From Streptomyces cinerochromogenes (GTDB lineage Bacteria; Actinomycetota; Actinomycetes; Streptomycetales; Streptomycetaceae): DNA of 64,000 nt. The notes below the pieces were generated by a model. The model saw only the letters and a program-made list of their open reading frames with translations. It did no database searches and was not told where the DNA came from. The stretch is taken from assembly GCF_014648635.1 (NCBI RefSeq), contig NZ_BMRM01000014.1, positions 213,466 to 277,465 of the forward strand, written 5' to 3'. The translations under genes and the position numbers were made by a program. Positions 8,759 through 16,124 of the stretch are shown piece by piece (positions within the stretch are counted from its first letter, which is position 1; every line of letters begins with the position of its first letter).

Positions 8759-8812
8759 GCCGGGTGACTGTACGGGCCCGGCGCGGGCGGCCGGCCCGCC
8801 GGGGGTAGGCTC

Positions 8813-9115
8813 ATGATCATGTTCGTACTGGAGCTGACCTACACCGCGCCGCTCGACGCCGTGGACGCCGTTCTCCCGGACCACGTCGCCTGGCTGGAGG
8901 AGCAGTACGAGAAGGGCTTCTTCCTGGCCTCGGGACGCAAGAACCCCCGCGACGGCGGGGTGATCCTCGCCGTCGCGGGGGACCGCGCCCGCATCGAGGA
9001 GCTCGTCGCGACCGACCCGTTCGCGGTCGCCGGCGTGTGCGCCTACCGCATCACCGAGTTCATCGCGACGAAGACCTCCCCCGAGCTGGCGCGTCACCGG
9101 CAGACCCTCGGCTGA
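8813..9115 (+). CDS. YciI family protein
   Basis: This 100-residue cytoplasmic protein has the YCII ferredoxin-like fold. The conserved His is in PDHVAWLEEQYEKG and the conserved Asp in VATDPFAVAGVCAY, the pair thought to form the active site of the family. The biochemical role of most YciI proteins is unknown; some relate to dehalogenases and muconolactone isomerase-like enzymes. The start may be ATG 8813 or ATG 8819. A purine-rich GGGGGTAGG lies just upstream. Confidence 0.85.
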   Translation: MIMFVLELTYTAPLDAVDAVLPDHVAWLEEQYEKGFFLASGRKNPRDGGVILAVAGDRARIEELVATDPFAVAGVCAYRITEFIATKTSPELARHRQTLG

Positions 9116-9161
9116 GCCGAGGGGACCGGTCCTGCGGGGCGTGACGGCCTCCGGGCCGTCA
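9107..9161. terminator. Two hairpins between convergent genes
   Basis: CTCGGC-TGA-GCCGAG (9107-9121) folds around the stop codon of the YciI gene. TGACGGCC-tccg-GGCCGTCA (9142-9161) is a perfect 8-bp stem that overlaps the stop codon of the convergent gene ending at 9159. There is no U-tract, as is common for streptomycete terminators. They probably stop transcription from both sides. Confidence 0.5.
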
Positions 9162-9497
9162 GCCCTTCTTGGCGTCCAGGGCGCGCTGCAGCTCGTCCTT
9201 GTTCATGTGCGAACGGCCTTCGATGCCGCGCTGCTTCGCCTCGTTGTACAACTGGTCCCGCGTCGGGCCGTGCGAGCCGGCCCGGTTGCCGGACCGCTGG
9301 CCGCCGCGCTTGCTCGACGACATGTCCTGCGTCGAGCTGCGGCTGGCGGTCTTGGACTCGCCGGAGCGGGCGCGTTCCTTGTTCACCGTCCGCGCGGCGA
9401 TCTCCTCGGCGCGCCCGGTGCTCTCGCCCCGGTCCTGCGCGCTCTTCTTGATGTGCTCGTACTGACGTTCGCGCTTGGGGCTGGAACCGGCTGGCAT
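9159..9497 (-). CDS. Small basic Rho-N/SAP-like protein (annotated elsewhere as plasmid stabilization protein)
   Basis: This 112-residue, highly charged protein has an N-terminal KRERQYEHIKKSAQDRG helix, a disordered Arg/Ser/Gly-rich centre, and a C-terminal helix-extended-helix module (TRDQLYNEAKQRGIEGRSHMNKDELQRALDAKK) like the Rho N-terminal/SAP nucleic-acid-binding motif. I recall similar streptomycete proteins labelled plasmid stabilization protein, without evidence. Binding DNA or RNA is inferred from the C-terminal module. The start has a strong GGAAGGGAG Shine-Dalgarno sequence 4 bp before the ATG. Confidence 0.7.
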   Translation of the reverse strand: MPAGSSPKRERQYEHIKKSAQDRGESTGRAEEIAARTVNKERARSGESKTASRSSTQDMSSSKRGGQRSGNRAGSHGPTRDQLYNEAKQRGIEGRSHMNKDELQRALDAKKG

Positions 9498-9588
9498 GAT
9501 CGCTCCCTTCCTTTGCGGCAGGGATCGAGTACCCGCCTCGCGGCCGGTTACCTCACCCTTCCAGCCGCGCCACGCGCCCCTGTCCACC

Positions 9589-10725
9589 TCACCGTTCCAG
9601 CCGCGCCACGTGCCCCTGTTCGCCGGCCGCCCAGCAGCTCAGGTCCGCGGTGCAGGCCACGGTGTCGTAGGAACCCGTGTCGAACGGCCGCCAGGTGCGG
9701 CCGCCGTCGGTGGTGAGGTCGGTGCCCGTCGGACCGACGGCCAGCGCGGCGGTGCGGCTGTGCGGGAGCCAGGCGGCGCCGGAGCGGTACGCGGGCGGCG
9801 GCGCGGCGGCGCGGCGCCAGGTGCGGCCGCCGTCGGCGGTGACCGCGGCGGCGTCGGGCGAGGGCTGGTCGGGGCGGTAGTCGCCGCCGACCGCGATGCC
9901 GTGGGTGCGGTCGCGGAAGGCCAGCGCGAACACGCCCTTCGCCGGGTCGCCCGCGGGGACCGGGGTGTCGGCGGCCGTCCAGGTGAGCCCACGGTCGGCG
10001 GAGTGCAGCACGCGCGCGTGGGCGCCGCCGCCGGTGGCCAGCCAGACGTCCTCCGGTCCGGAGGTGACCAGGCACTGGCCGCTCGCGGCGAAGCCCGCCT
10101 CGCCGTCCAGCGCGGGCGGCATGCCGTCCGCGGGCAGCACGCGCCAGGAGCGTCCGCCGTCGGCGGTGGACAGGAGGCGGAACCTCCCGTCCACGGGGTC
10201 GCTCAGGGCGAGGCCGTGGCGGCGGTCGAAGAAGGCCAGGCAGTCGTAGAACGCCTTCGGGTCGGTGTTGCGGAAGGACTCCGTCCAGGTCGTGCCGCCG
10301 TCGTCGGTGCGGTACACGCGGGACGCCTCGCCCTCGCCGATGGCCAGCACCACCGCACGGCGCGCGTCGAACGCCGTCACGTCCCGGAACTGCAGGTCCG
10401 CCGCGCCCGGCGGAGAGACGTTCCGCCAGCTCGCGCCGCCGTCCGTCGTACGCAGCACCGTGCCGCCGGTGCCGGCCAGCCAGGCGGTGTGCCGGTCGAC
10501 GGCCGCGAGGCCCCGGAAGCGGACCTGAGGGGTGCCGGTGTCCTTCGCCGCCCAGTGCACGCCGCCCCGGCCCGCGTCCGCCGTGCCGGCGCCACCGCCC
10601 TGGCCGAACGGGCGGGCCTCGGCCGCCGGAACCGTCAGGGCGGCCAGTGCCGCCCCGCACGCCACTCCCGCCGTCAGCAACCGGCCGGCCCGTCCCCTGC
10701 GTCGCGTGCTCCCCAAGCGCCTCAT
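9589..10725 (-). CDS. Secreted BNR-repeat / Ycf48-like beta-propeller protein
   Basis: This 378-residue exported protein begins with a basic region and a hydrophobic Sec signal (RLLTAGVACGAALAALTVPAAEA, cleavage near residue 36). The mature part has at least six repeats with the Asp-box pattern of BNR/sialidase and photosynthesis-assembly Ycf48-like propellers, for example TTDGGASWRN, TDDGGTTWTE, STADGGRSWRV, SADRGLTWTA and TADGGRTWR. Its activity is unknown; a binding scaffold is as likely as an enzyme. ATG 10725 is chosen because the signal peptide begins there, although the frame stays open to 10911. The following 222 bp to the ssgD-like gene contain no other gene. Confidence 0.75.
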   Translation of the reverse strand: MRRLGSTRRRGRAGRLLTAGVACGAALAALTVPAAEARPFGQGGGAGTADAGRGGVHWAAKDTGTPQVRFRGLAAVDRHTAWLAGTGGTVLRTTDGGASWRNVSPPGAADLQFRDVTAFDARRAVVLAIGEGEASRVYRTDDGGTTWTESFRNTDPKAFYDCLAFFDRRHGLALSDPVDGRFRLLSTADGGRSWRVLPADGMPPALDGEAGFAASGQCLVTSGPEDVWLATGGGAHARVLHSADRGLTWTAADTPVPAGDPAKGVFALAFRDRTHGIAVGGDYRPDQPSPDAAAVTADGGRTWRRAAAPPPAYRSGAAWLPHSRTAALAVGPTGTDLTTDGGRTWRPFDTGSYDTVACTADLSCWAAGEQGHVARLER

Positions 10726-10947
10726 GGCGGGCGAAGCTAGCCGCACTCCCCCGGCGCCGTCCAGAGGGCGTCCCCTGCCGCGAGGAACGCGCGACCACGC
10801 GGGAGCAGCCGTGCGTTGTGCGTGCATGAAGGCGGTGACCGAGGTCACTCGTTCCGGGTGTGCACGCACGGGCCGATTCCGTCGTCTCTTCCAGTGCCGG
10901 GTGTGGCACACCGGCGCGTAGTCCAGCCGTCACGAGGGAGCAAGGCG

Positions 10948-11364
10948 TTGTCCACCGTCATCGAGCAGCCCGTAGAGGCCCGTCTCGTCGCCGCCGCACC
11001 GCGCATGCCGAGCATTCCCGCCACGCTGCGCTACGACCGGCGCGATCCGTTCGCCGTCCGCATGACGTTCCCGGCGCCGGCCACCCTGGAGGGTGTCGAC
11101 GTGTGCTGGACCTTCTCCCGCGAACTGCTCACCGCCGGCCTGCAGGGCCCCGAGGGCCAGGGCGACGTCCGCGTGCGGCCGTACGGGTACGACCGCACGG
11201 TGCTGGAGTTCCACGCCCCGGAGGGGACCGCGATCGTGCACGTGCGCTCGGGCGAGATCCGGCGGTTCCTGGAGGCGGCGGACGCCCTGGTCCCCGTCGG
11301 CCTGGAACACCTCCAGTTCGACCTGGACCACGACCTGGCCGAGCTGATGCGGGACGCATGCTGA
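10948..11364 (+). CDS. ssgD: SsgA-like sporulation/cell division protein, probably SsgD
   Basis: This 138-residue SsgA-like protein (SALP) belongs to an actinomycete-specific family that controls septum placement and cell-wall processes in sporulating hyphae. The family pattern is clear: LRYDRRDPFAVRMTF, WTFSRELLTAGL, GDVRVRPYG, the region before RRFLEAADALVPVGLEH, and a C-terminal FDLDHDLAELM. The start is a TTG at 10948 with GGAG seven bases upstream; the reading frame before it has no family similarity. Identification as SsgD rests on resemblance to the remembered S. coelicolor protein beginning MSTVIEQPVEARLV and on its neighbourhood. It is monocistronic. Confidence 0.8.
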   Translation: MSTVIEQPVEARLVAAAPRMPSIPATLRYDRRDPFAVRMTFPAPATLEGVDVCWTFSRELLTAGLQGPEGQGDVRVRPYGYDRTVLEFHAPEGTAIVHVRSGEIRRFLEAADALVPVGLEHLQFDLDHDLAELMRDAC

Positions 11365-11415
11365 GCACCGCGCGCTGAGCGCCACGCGCGCGTGGAGGGC
11401 CGCGCGGCAAATGCG

Positions 11416-11445
11416 TTGACAGCCCTTCCAGCCCCCTCGTACCGT
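11416..11445 (+). promoter_or_regulatory. Predicted promoter of the ABC-F gene
   Basis: A consensus -35 TTGACA (11416-11421) and a -10-like TACCGT (11440-11445) are 18 bp apart, a good match to the principal streptomycete sigma factor. The implied start near 11452 leaves a leader of about 234 nt before the coding ATG at 11686, unusually long for this genome. Confidence 0.55.
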
Positions 11446-11451
11446 CTACAA

Positions 11452-11685
11452 CGGTTCTGTTGCCGTCGATTGGAGAAGGACGTTGCTCGTCTGAGGTCCT
11501 GAGACACCGCGTATGCACTGGTGAGCTATGCACCGGTGAGGTGTGCGCGGCGTACGACCTCGGCGTCCGAGCCGTCCTCCGGCACAGGCCTTTCTTCGTG
11601 GCCTTCCTGCCCAGACCCTTCGGTTTCCGCCTCGCGGTGTCTCGACACGCGTCCACCCGAACGCTCACACCCCTCGCGAGGCGCC
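11452..11685 (+). promoter_or_regulatory. Leader with three mini-ORFs and a long-range stem upstream of the ABC-F gene
   Basis: Three very short reading frames occur before the coding start: TTG-CTC-GTC-TGA (11483-11494, GGAG seven bases before it), ATG-CAC-TGG-TGA (11513-11524) and ATG-CAC-CGG-TGA (11528-11539). The last two are near duplicates. The perfect 11-nt arms GAGACACCGCG (11501-11511) and CGCGGTGTCTC (11633-11643) can pair and enclose the last two mini-ORFs. ABC-F antibiotic-resistance genes are often controlled by ribosome stalling in such leaders, so translational or transcriptional attenuation by ribosome-targeting drugs is inferred. Confidence 0.5.
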
Positions 11686-13311
11686 ATGTCTGCTTCCCTC
11701 ACCTGCACCTCCCTGTCCTTCACCTGGCCCGACGGCAGCACCGTCTTCGACGGGCTGGACATCGCCTTCGGTCCGGGCCGGACCGGTCTCGTCGGCGTCA
11801 ACGGATCGGGCAAGTCCACCCTGCTCAAGCTGCTGGCCGGGGAACTCGTCCCGGCCGACGGCACCGTCAAGGCGGCCGGCGAGACCGGCTACCTCCCGCA
11901 GAACGTCACGCTCGACACCACGCTCCGCGTCGACCAGGCCCTCGGCATCGCCGAGCGACGGGCCGCCCTGCACGCCATCGAGGCGGGCGACGCCGCCGCG
12001 GAGCACTTCGAGACGATCGGCGACGACTGGGACGTCGAGGAGCGCGCCCTGGCCACCCTCGGCGAACTCGGCCTCGGCCACATCGGCCTGGACCGGACCG
12101 TCGGCGAGGTGTCCGGCGGGGAGTCGGTGCTGCTGCGGCTCGCCGCGCTGCTGCTGCGCCGCCCCGACATCCTGCTGCTGGACGAGCCCACCAACAACCT
12201 CGACCTGTACGCGCGCCGGCGGCTGTACCAGGCCGTCGCCTCCTGGCCGGGCGTCCTGGTCGTGGTCAGCCACGACCGGGAACTGCTCGACCTGGTCGAC
12301 CAGATCGCGGAGCTGCGCTCCGGGGAGGTCGCCTGGTACGGCGGCAACTTCTCGGCCTACGAGAAGGCGCTGGCCGTCGAGCAGGAGGCGGCCGAGCGCA
12401 TGCTGCGCGTCGCCGAGGCCGACGTGCGCAAGCAGAAGCGCGAACTGGCCGACGCCCAGGTCAAACTGGCCCGCCGCAAGCGGTACGGCCAGAAGATGTA
12501 CGAGCAGAAGCGCGAGCCGAAGATCGTCATGGGGGCACGCAGGCGCGCCGCCCAGGAGTCCGCGGGCAAGCACCGCATCATGCACGAGGAGCGGCTCGCC
12601 GAGGCCAGGGAACGGCTGGACGAGGCGGTGGAGGCGGTCCGGGACGACGACGAGATCCGCGTCGAACTGCCGTACACGGCCGTACCGCCCGGCCGGCAGG
12701 TGCTCACCCTGGAGAACCTGGAAACGGCCTACCACGCACGCGTGCCGGGCATCCTCGACCTGCGCGGCCCGGAGCGGATCGCGCTGGTCGGCCGCAACGG
12801 CGCCGGCAAGACGACACTGCTGCGGACGATCGCCGGGGAGCTGGCACCGGTGTCGGGCACGGCGACGGCGCACGTCCCGCTGCGGTTCCTGCCCCAGCGG
12901 CTGGACGTCCTGGACGACGCCCTGTCGGTCGCCGGGAACGTGGCCCGGTTCGCGCCGGGCGCCACCAACAACCGGGTCCGGGCCCGGCTCGCCCGCTTCC
13001 TGTTCCGGGGCGCGCGGGCCGACCAGAAGGCGGCCACCCTGTCGGGCGGCGAGCGCTTCCGGGCGACCCTGGCCGCGCTGATGCTCGCCGAGCCCGCGCC
13101 CCAGCTGCTGCTGCTCGACGAGCCGACCAACAACCTCGACATGGCCAGCGTCCGGCAGCTGACCTCGGCCCTTGAGTCGTACGAGGGCGCGCTGGTCGTG
13201 GCCAGCCACGACCTGCCGTTCCTGGAGTCGATCGGCATCACCCGGTGGCTGCTGATGGAGGGAGGGGAGCTGACGGAGACGGAACCGGAGGCGCTCGGGG
13301 ACCCGGCCTGA
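11686..13311 (+). CDS. ABC-F family ATPase (likely ribosome-protection, antibiotic resistance type)
   Basis: This 541-residue soluble protein has two ABC cassettes and no membrane domain, the ABC-F layout. Cassette 1 has Walker A GVNGSGKSTLL, signature VSGGE and Walker B ILLLDEPTNNLDL. A charged interdomain linker (about residues 215-310, many Arg, Lys and Glu) matches the region that reaches the ribosomal P-tRNA/peptidyl-transferase site. Cassette 2 has GRNGAGKTTLL, LSGGERFRATLA and LLLLDEPTNNLDM. ABC-F proteins either displace ribosome-bound antibiotics or act as translation factors. The mini-ORF leader favours resistance. The frame upstream of ATG 11686 is open but has no family similarity. 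I recall an S. coelicolor resistance ABC-F named TiaA in a similar neighbourhood; orthology is unchecked. Confidence 0.88.
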   Translation: MSASLTCTSLSFTWPDGSTVFDGLDIAFGPGRTGLVGVNGSGKSTLLKLLAGELVPADGTVKAAGETGYLPQNVTLDTTLRVDQALGIAERRAALHAIEAGDAAAEHFETIGDDWDVEERALATLGELGLGHIGLDRTVGEVSGGESVLLRLAALLLRRPDILLLDEPTNNLDLYARRRLYQAVASWPGVLVVVSHDRELLDLVDQIAELRSGEVAWYGGNFSAYEKALAVEQEAAERMLRVAEADVRKQKRELADAQVKLARRKRYGQKMYEQKREPKIVMGARRRAAQESAGKHRIMHEERLAEARERLDEAVEAVRDDDEIRVELPYTAVPPGRQVLTLENLETAYHARVPGILDLRGPERIALVGRNGAGKTTLLRTIAGELAPVSGTATAHVPLRFLPQRLDVLDDALSVAGNVARFAPGATNNRVRARLARFLFRGARADQKAATLSGGERFRATLAALMLAEPAPQLLLLDEPTNNLDMASVRQLTSALESYEGALVVASHDLPFLESIGITRWLLMEGGELTETEPEALGDPA

Positions 13312-13475
13312 CCGGCCCGGTGCCGCCGTCCTGACGGGCCGGGGGTATCAGGACAGGCACAGCCTGGCACCGGGGGTTTTGCCCTGGCCCGGGCGCCCTG
13401 CATGATGACGGACCGGCGCCGTGTGATCGGCGCCGGACACCGCACCACCGCACCGACCGATTCGAAAGGCCCCTC

Positions 13476-14252
13476 GTGCCCAGCAAGAAGGCCCTCGTCC
13501 GCCGCCCCAGCCCCCGCCTCGCCGAAGGCCTGGTGACGCACATCGAGCGGGAGAAGGTCGACATCGGGCTCGCCGGCGAACAGTGGGAGGCCTACGTCGA
13601 GGCCCTCCGCGCGCACGGCTGGGAGACGATCGAGGTCGAACCGGCCGACGACTGCCCGGACTCGGTGTTCGTGGAGGACACCGTGGTCATGTACAGGAAC
13701 GTGGCGTTGATCACCCGGCCCGGCGCCGAGTCCCGGCGGCCGGAGACCGCCGGCGTCGAGGAGGCGGTGGCCCGCCTCGGCTGCTCGGTGAACTGGATCT
13801 GGGAGCCGGGCACGCTGGACGGCGGTGACGTCCTGAAGGTCGGCGACACCGTGTACGTCGGCCGGGGCGGACGGACCAACGCGGCCGGCGTGCAGCAGCT
13901 GCGGGCTGCCTTCGAGCCGCTCGGCGCCCGCGTGGTGGCCGTGCCCGTGAGCCGGGTGCTGCACCTGAAGTCGGCGGTGACCGCGCTGCCCGACGGCACG
14001 GTGATCGGGCAGATACCGAAGATCGACCGGCCGTCGCTGTTCCCGGGCTTCCTGTCGGTGCCGGAGGAGTCCGGCGCCCATGTGGTGCTGCTCGGCGGCA
14101 ACACGTTGCTGATGGCGGCGAGCGCGCCGAAGACCGCGGAGCTGCTGACCGATCTCGGGCACACCGTGGTGACGGTCGACATCAGCGAGTTCGAGAAGCT
14201 GGAGGGCTGTGTGACCTGCCTCTCGGTGCGCCTGCGGGAGCTGTACGCCTGA
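13476..14252 (+). CDS. Dimethylargininase (DDAH)
   Basis: This 258-residue enzyme of the guanidine-modifying pentein fold hydrolyses Nω-methylated arginines to citrulline and methylamines. Catalytic residues are recognisable: His163 in RVLHLKSAVTALPDG and Cys248 in LEGCVTCLSVRLREL near the C-terminus, with substrate-binding acidic residues in ADDCPDSVFVEDTVV and TLDGGDVLKVG. The length fits bacterial DDAH. The start is GTG 13476, preceded by GAAAGG. The 164 bp before it show no clear feature. The gene stands alone between the ABC-F and desaturase genes; its physiological substrate in Streptomyces is unclear. Confidence 0.88.
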   Translation: MPSKKALVRRPSPRLAEGLVTHIEREKVDIGLAGEQWEAYVEALRAHGWETIEVEPADDCPDSVFVEDTVVMYRNVALITRPGAESRRPETAGVEEAVARLGCSVNWIWEPGTLDGGDVLKVGDTVYVGRGGRTNAAGVQQLRAAFEPLGARVVAVPVSRVLHLKSAVTALPDGTVIGQIPKIDRPSLFPGFLSVPEESGAHVVLLGGNTLLMAASAPKTAELLTDLGHTVVTVDISEFEKLEGCVTCLSVRLRELYA

Positions 14253-14275
14253 CCGGGTGGGCCCCACTCCCCGGC

Positions 14276-14303
14276 AGCCCCCGGACCTGCGGGTCCCGGG
14301 GCT
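14276..14303 (+). terminator. Hairpin terminator after the DDAH gene
   Basis: The arms AGCCCCCGGACC and GGGTCCCGGGGCT flank a tgc loop, with one imperfect pair, 23 bp after the DDAH stop codon. It probably insulates the iteron-controlled desaturase promoter from upstream reading. Confidence 0.55.
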
Positions 14304-14365
14304 GTTCGGCGTGCCTGCGGGAGTCCGTACGGGCGGGCTGATCAGCGGTTCTTTACGACAGCCTT

Positions 14366-14415
14366 AACCTACGGCTTCGTAACCTACGGCTTCGTAGCCT
14401 ACGATCACGTAGGTT
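14366..14415. promoter_or_regulatory. Three 15-bp iterons (TACG-N4-CGTA) upstream of the desaturase
   Basis: AACCTACGGCTTCGT occurs at 14366-14380 and again, identical, at 14381-14395, followed by a diverged third copy AGCCTACGATCACGT at 14396-14410. Each carries TACG-N4-CGTA (14370, 14385 and 14400, exactly 15 bp apart). The third site is the perfect 16-bp palindrome CCTACGATCACGTAGG (14398-14413), and the array closes with GTAGGTT, the complement of its first bases. This is a multi-copy operator, most likely for a TetR-type sensor of acyl chains controlling the desaturase 67 bp downstream; the regulator is not in the window. Confidence 0.65.
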
Positions 14416-14481
14416 TTCCGGCACCGCTCGCCGGACCACCCCTTTCCTCCCCCTTCTGTTCGGCGTCCCCCTGGAGTTCCC

Positions 14482-15456
14482 GTGACGATCACTTCTCCCC
14501 ACCTCGGCAGCCCGTCCGTCTGGACCGACGCGCGGCTGCTCCACGCACTGGAGGAAGTGGTCGAGAACGAGCTGAACCGGCATCTGAAGGTCGCCAAGGA
14601 CTGGATGCCGCACGAGTACGTCCCGTGGAGCGACGGCCGCAACTTCCCGGGCCTCTTCGAGGACGGGGAGGCCTGGGACAAGGACCAGTCCAAGGTGACG
14701 GAGATCGGCCGGATCGCCCTCGTGGTCAACCTGCTGACCGAGGACAACCTGCCGAGCTACCACCACGAGATCGCCTCGCTGTTCGGCCGGGACGGCGCCT
14801 GGGGCACCTGGGTGCACCGCTGGACGGCCGAGGAGGGCCGGCACGGCATCGTGATGCGCGACTACCTGCTGGCCTCGCGTGCGGTGGACCCGGACCAGCT
14901 GGAGCGCTTCCGCATGTCGCACATGAGCGAGGGCTTCGAGTCCGACAACCGGCACTCGATGCTGCACTCGGTCGCCTACGTCGCCTTCCAGGAGCTGGCC
15001 ACGCGGATCTCCCACCGCAACACCGGGCACCAGTCCGGGGACCCGGTCTGCGACCGCATGCTGTCCCGCATCGCGACCGACGAGAACCTGCACATGGTCT
15101 TCTACCGCAACCTGCTGAAGGCCGCCTTCGAACTGGCCCCCGATCTGACCATGCAGGCGGTCCGGGACGTCGTCGTCAACTTCCGCATGCCCGGCCACGG
15201 CATCCCCGGCTTCGAGCGGGCCGCCGCGCAGATGGCGATCGGCGAGGTCTACAACCTGCGGATCCACCACGACGACGTGCTGCAGCCGGTGCTGCGCTTC
15301 CTGAAGGTCATGGAGATCGACGGCCTCGGCCCCGAGGGGCGCCAGGCGCAGGAGGAACTCGGCCTGTTCCTGGGCGGGCTGGACGCGGAGGCGCTGAAGT
15401 TCGACGAGAAGCTGGCCGCGCGCAAGGCCCGGATGGCGGCGCGCGCCGGAGCCTGA
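14482..15456 (+). CDS. Acyl-ACP/acyl-CoA desaturase (ferritin-like di-iron)
   Basis: This 324-residue soluble desaturase introduces a cis double bond into acyl chains for membrane lipids, using ferredoxin, O2 and a di-iron site. The two iron-binding motifs of the acyl-ACP desaturase family are present: EEGRHG (EExxH, about residue 117) and DENLHM (DExxH, about residue 200), with the first Glu in the ALEEVVENELNRHL helix. It has no transmembrane segments, unlike DesC or Ole1 types. The GTG at 14482 follows an array of three operator-like repeats, so expression probably responds to fatty acid status. It is monocistronic and convergent with the WhiB gene. Confidence 0.93.
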   Translation: MTITSPHLGSPSVWTDARLLHALEEVVENELNRHLKVAKDWMPHEYVPWSDGRNFPGLFEDGEAWDKDQSKVTEIGRIALVVNLLTEDNLPSYHHEIASLFGRDGAWGTWVHRWTAEEGRHGIVMRDYLLASRAVDPDQLERFRMSHMSEGFESDNRHSMLHSVAYVAFQELATRISHRNTGHQSGDPVCDRMLSRIATDENLHMVFYRNLLKAAFELAPDLTMQAVRDVVVNFRMPGHGIPGFERAAAQMAIGEVYNLRIHHDDVLQPVLRFLKVMEIDGLGPEGRQAQEELGLFLGGLDAEALKFDEKLAARKARMAARAGA

Positions 15457-15485
15457 CGGCCCGCGCGCGTGCGGTGCCGGCGGCG

Positions 15486-15731
15486 TCAGGGGGCGGTGCG
15501 GCGGAGGGCGAGGCGTTCCTTCTCCGACAGGCCGCCCCAGACGCCGAACCGCTCGTCGTGGGCCAGCGCGTACTCCAGACAGGCCGGGCGCAGCTCGCAC
15601 ATGGCGCAGATGCGCTTCGCCTCGCGCACCGAGCTGCCGGGCTCGGGGAAGAAGAAGTCCGGCCCGGTCTGCGCGCACAGGGCCTGCGCCTGCCAGGTGT
15701 CGTCGGCCGGGGTGATGGTGTCGATGTGCAT
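15486..15731 (-). CDS. WhiB-like (Wbl) iron-sulfur regulatory protein
   Basis: This 81-residue actinobacterial Wbl protein has the four invariant cysteines Cys19, Cys42, Cys45 and Cys51 (C-x22-C-x2-C-x5-C) that ligate a [4Fe-4S] cluster, followed by the GVWGG turn and the basic C-terminal LSEKERLALRR. Such proteins bind the primary sigma factor's domain 4 and alter promoter choice in development, redox response or drug resistance. ATG 15731 is chosen; a TTG at 15770 would add 13 residues. The repeat array upstream (15778-15895) lies in its promoter region. I recall a wbl gene at this place in S. coelicolor but am not sure of its name. Confidence 0.9.
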   Translation of the reverse strand: MHIDTITPADDTWQAQALCAQTGPDFFFPEPGSSVREAKRICAMCELRPACLEYALAHDERFGVWGGLSEKERLALRRTAP

Positions 15732-15777
15732 GGCCAGGAGCCTGCCCCACGCCGAAAAACGTTCGATCAACGCCGGC

Positions 15778-15895
15778 TCAACGCCGTCGGTCCACGCGGG
15801 TCGACGCCGTTCGGTCCACGCCGGTCAACGCGGTTCGATGCCCGCCGTCCGACGCCGTTCGATCCCCGCCGACCGACGCCGTTCGGTCGGCGCCG
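15778..15895. repeat. Five imperfect 23-24-bp tandem repeats
   Basis: Five consecutive units start at 15778, 15801, 15825, 15848 and 15872 and share ACGCCGTTCGGTCCACGCCG-like sequence, with CCGTTCGG or CCGTTCGA as core. They lie just upstream of the WhiB gene. The gap from 15732 to 16124 contains no credible gene; reading frames across it are periodic artefacts of the repeat. A related CCGTTCGG-core 24-bp array is at 51452-51546. Confidence 0.7.
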
Positions 15896-16124
15896 TGGCC
15901 GTCGGGCGCACCCGGGGGTCCCGGCCGCTCCGATGATGCTCCCCCGGGCGCGGCGCGCGCACGGCGGCGCGCGGGGCCGGCGGGGAAACGGGGAGAGTGC
16001 GCGCTGTCACGCCGGGTGAGGGCGGGGGCGGTCCGGCGCGCCACGGTGTTCCGGCGGCGATTGTCAGTGGGCGGTGCGAGACTCGGCAGTGCACAGGACG
16101 GGACCCCTTGCGAGGAGGGCCGAG

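Noticed and set aside
15778..15895. Possible CRISPR array
   Set aside because: Units are contiguous tandem repeats with no unique spacers, and no cas genes are present.
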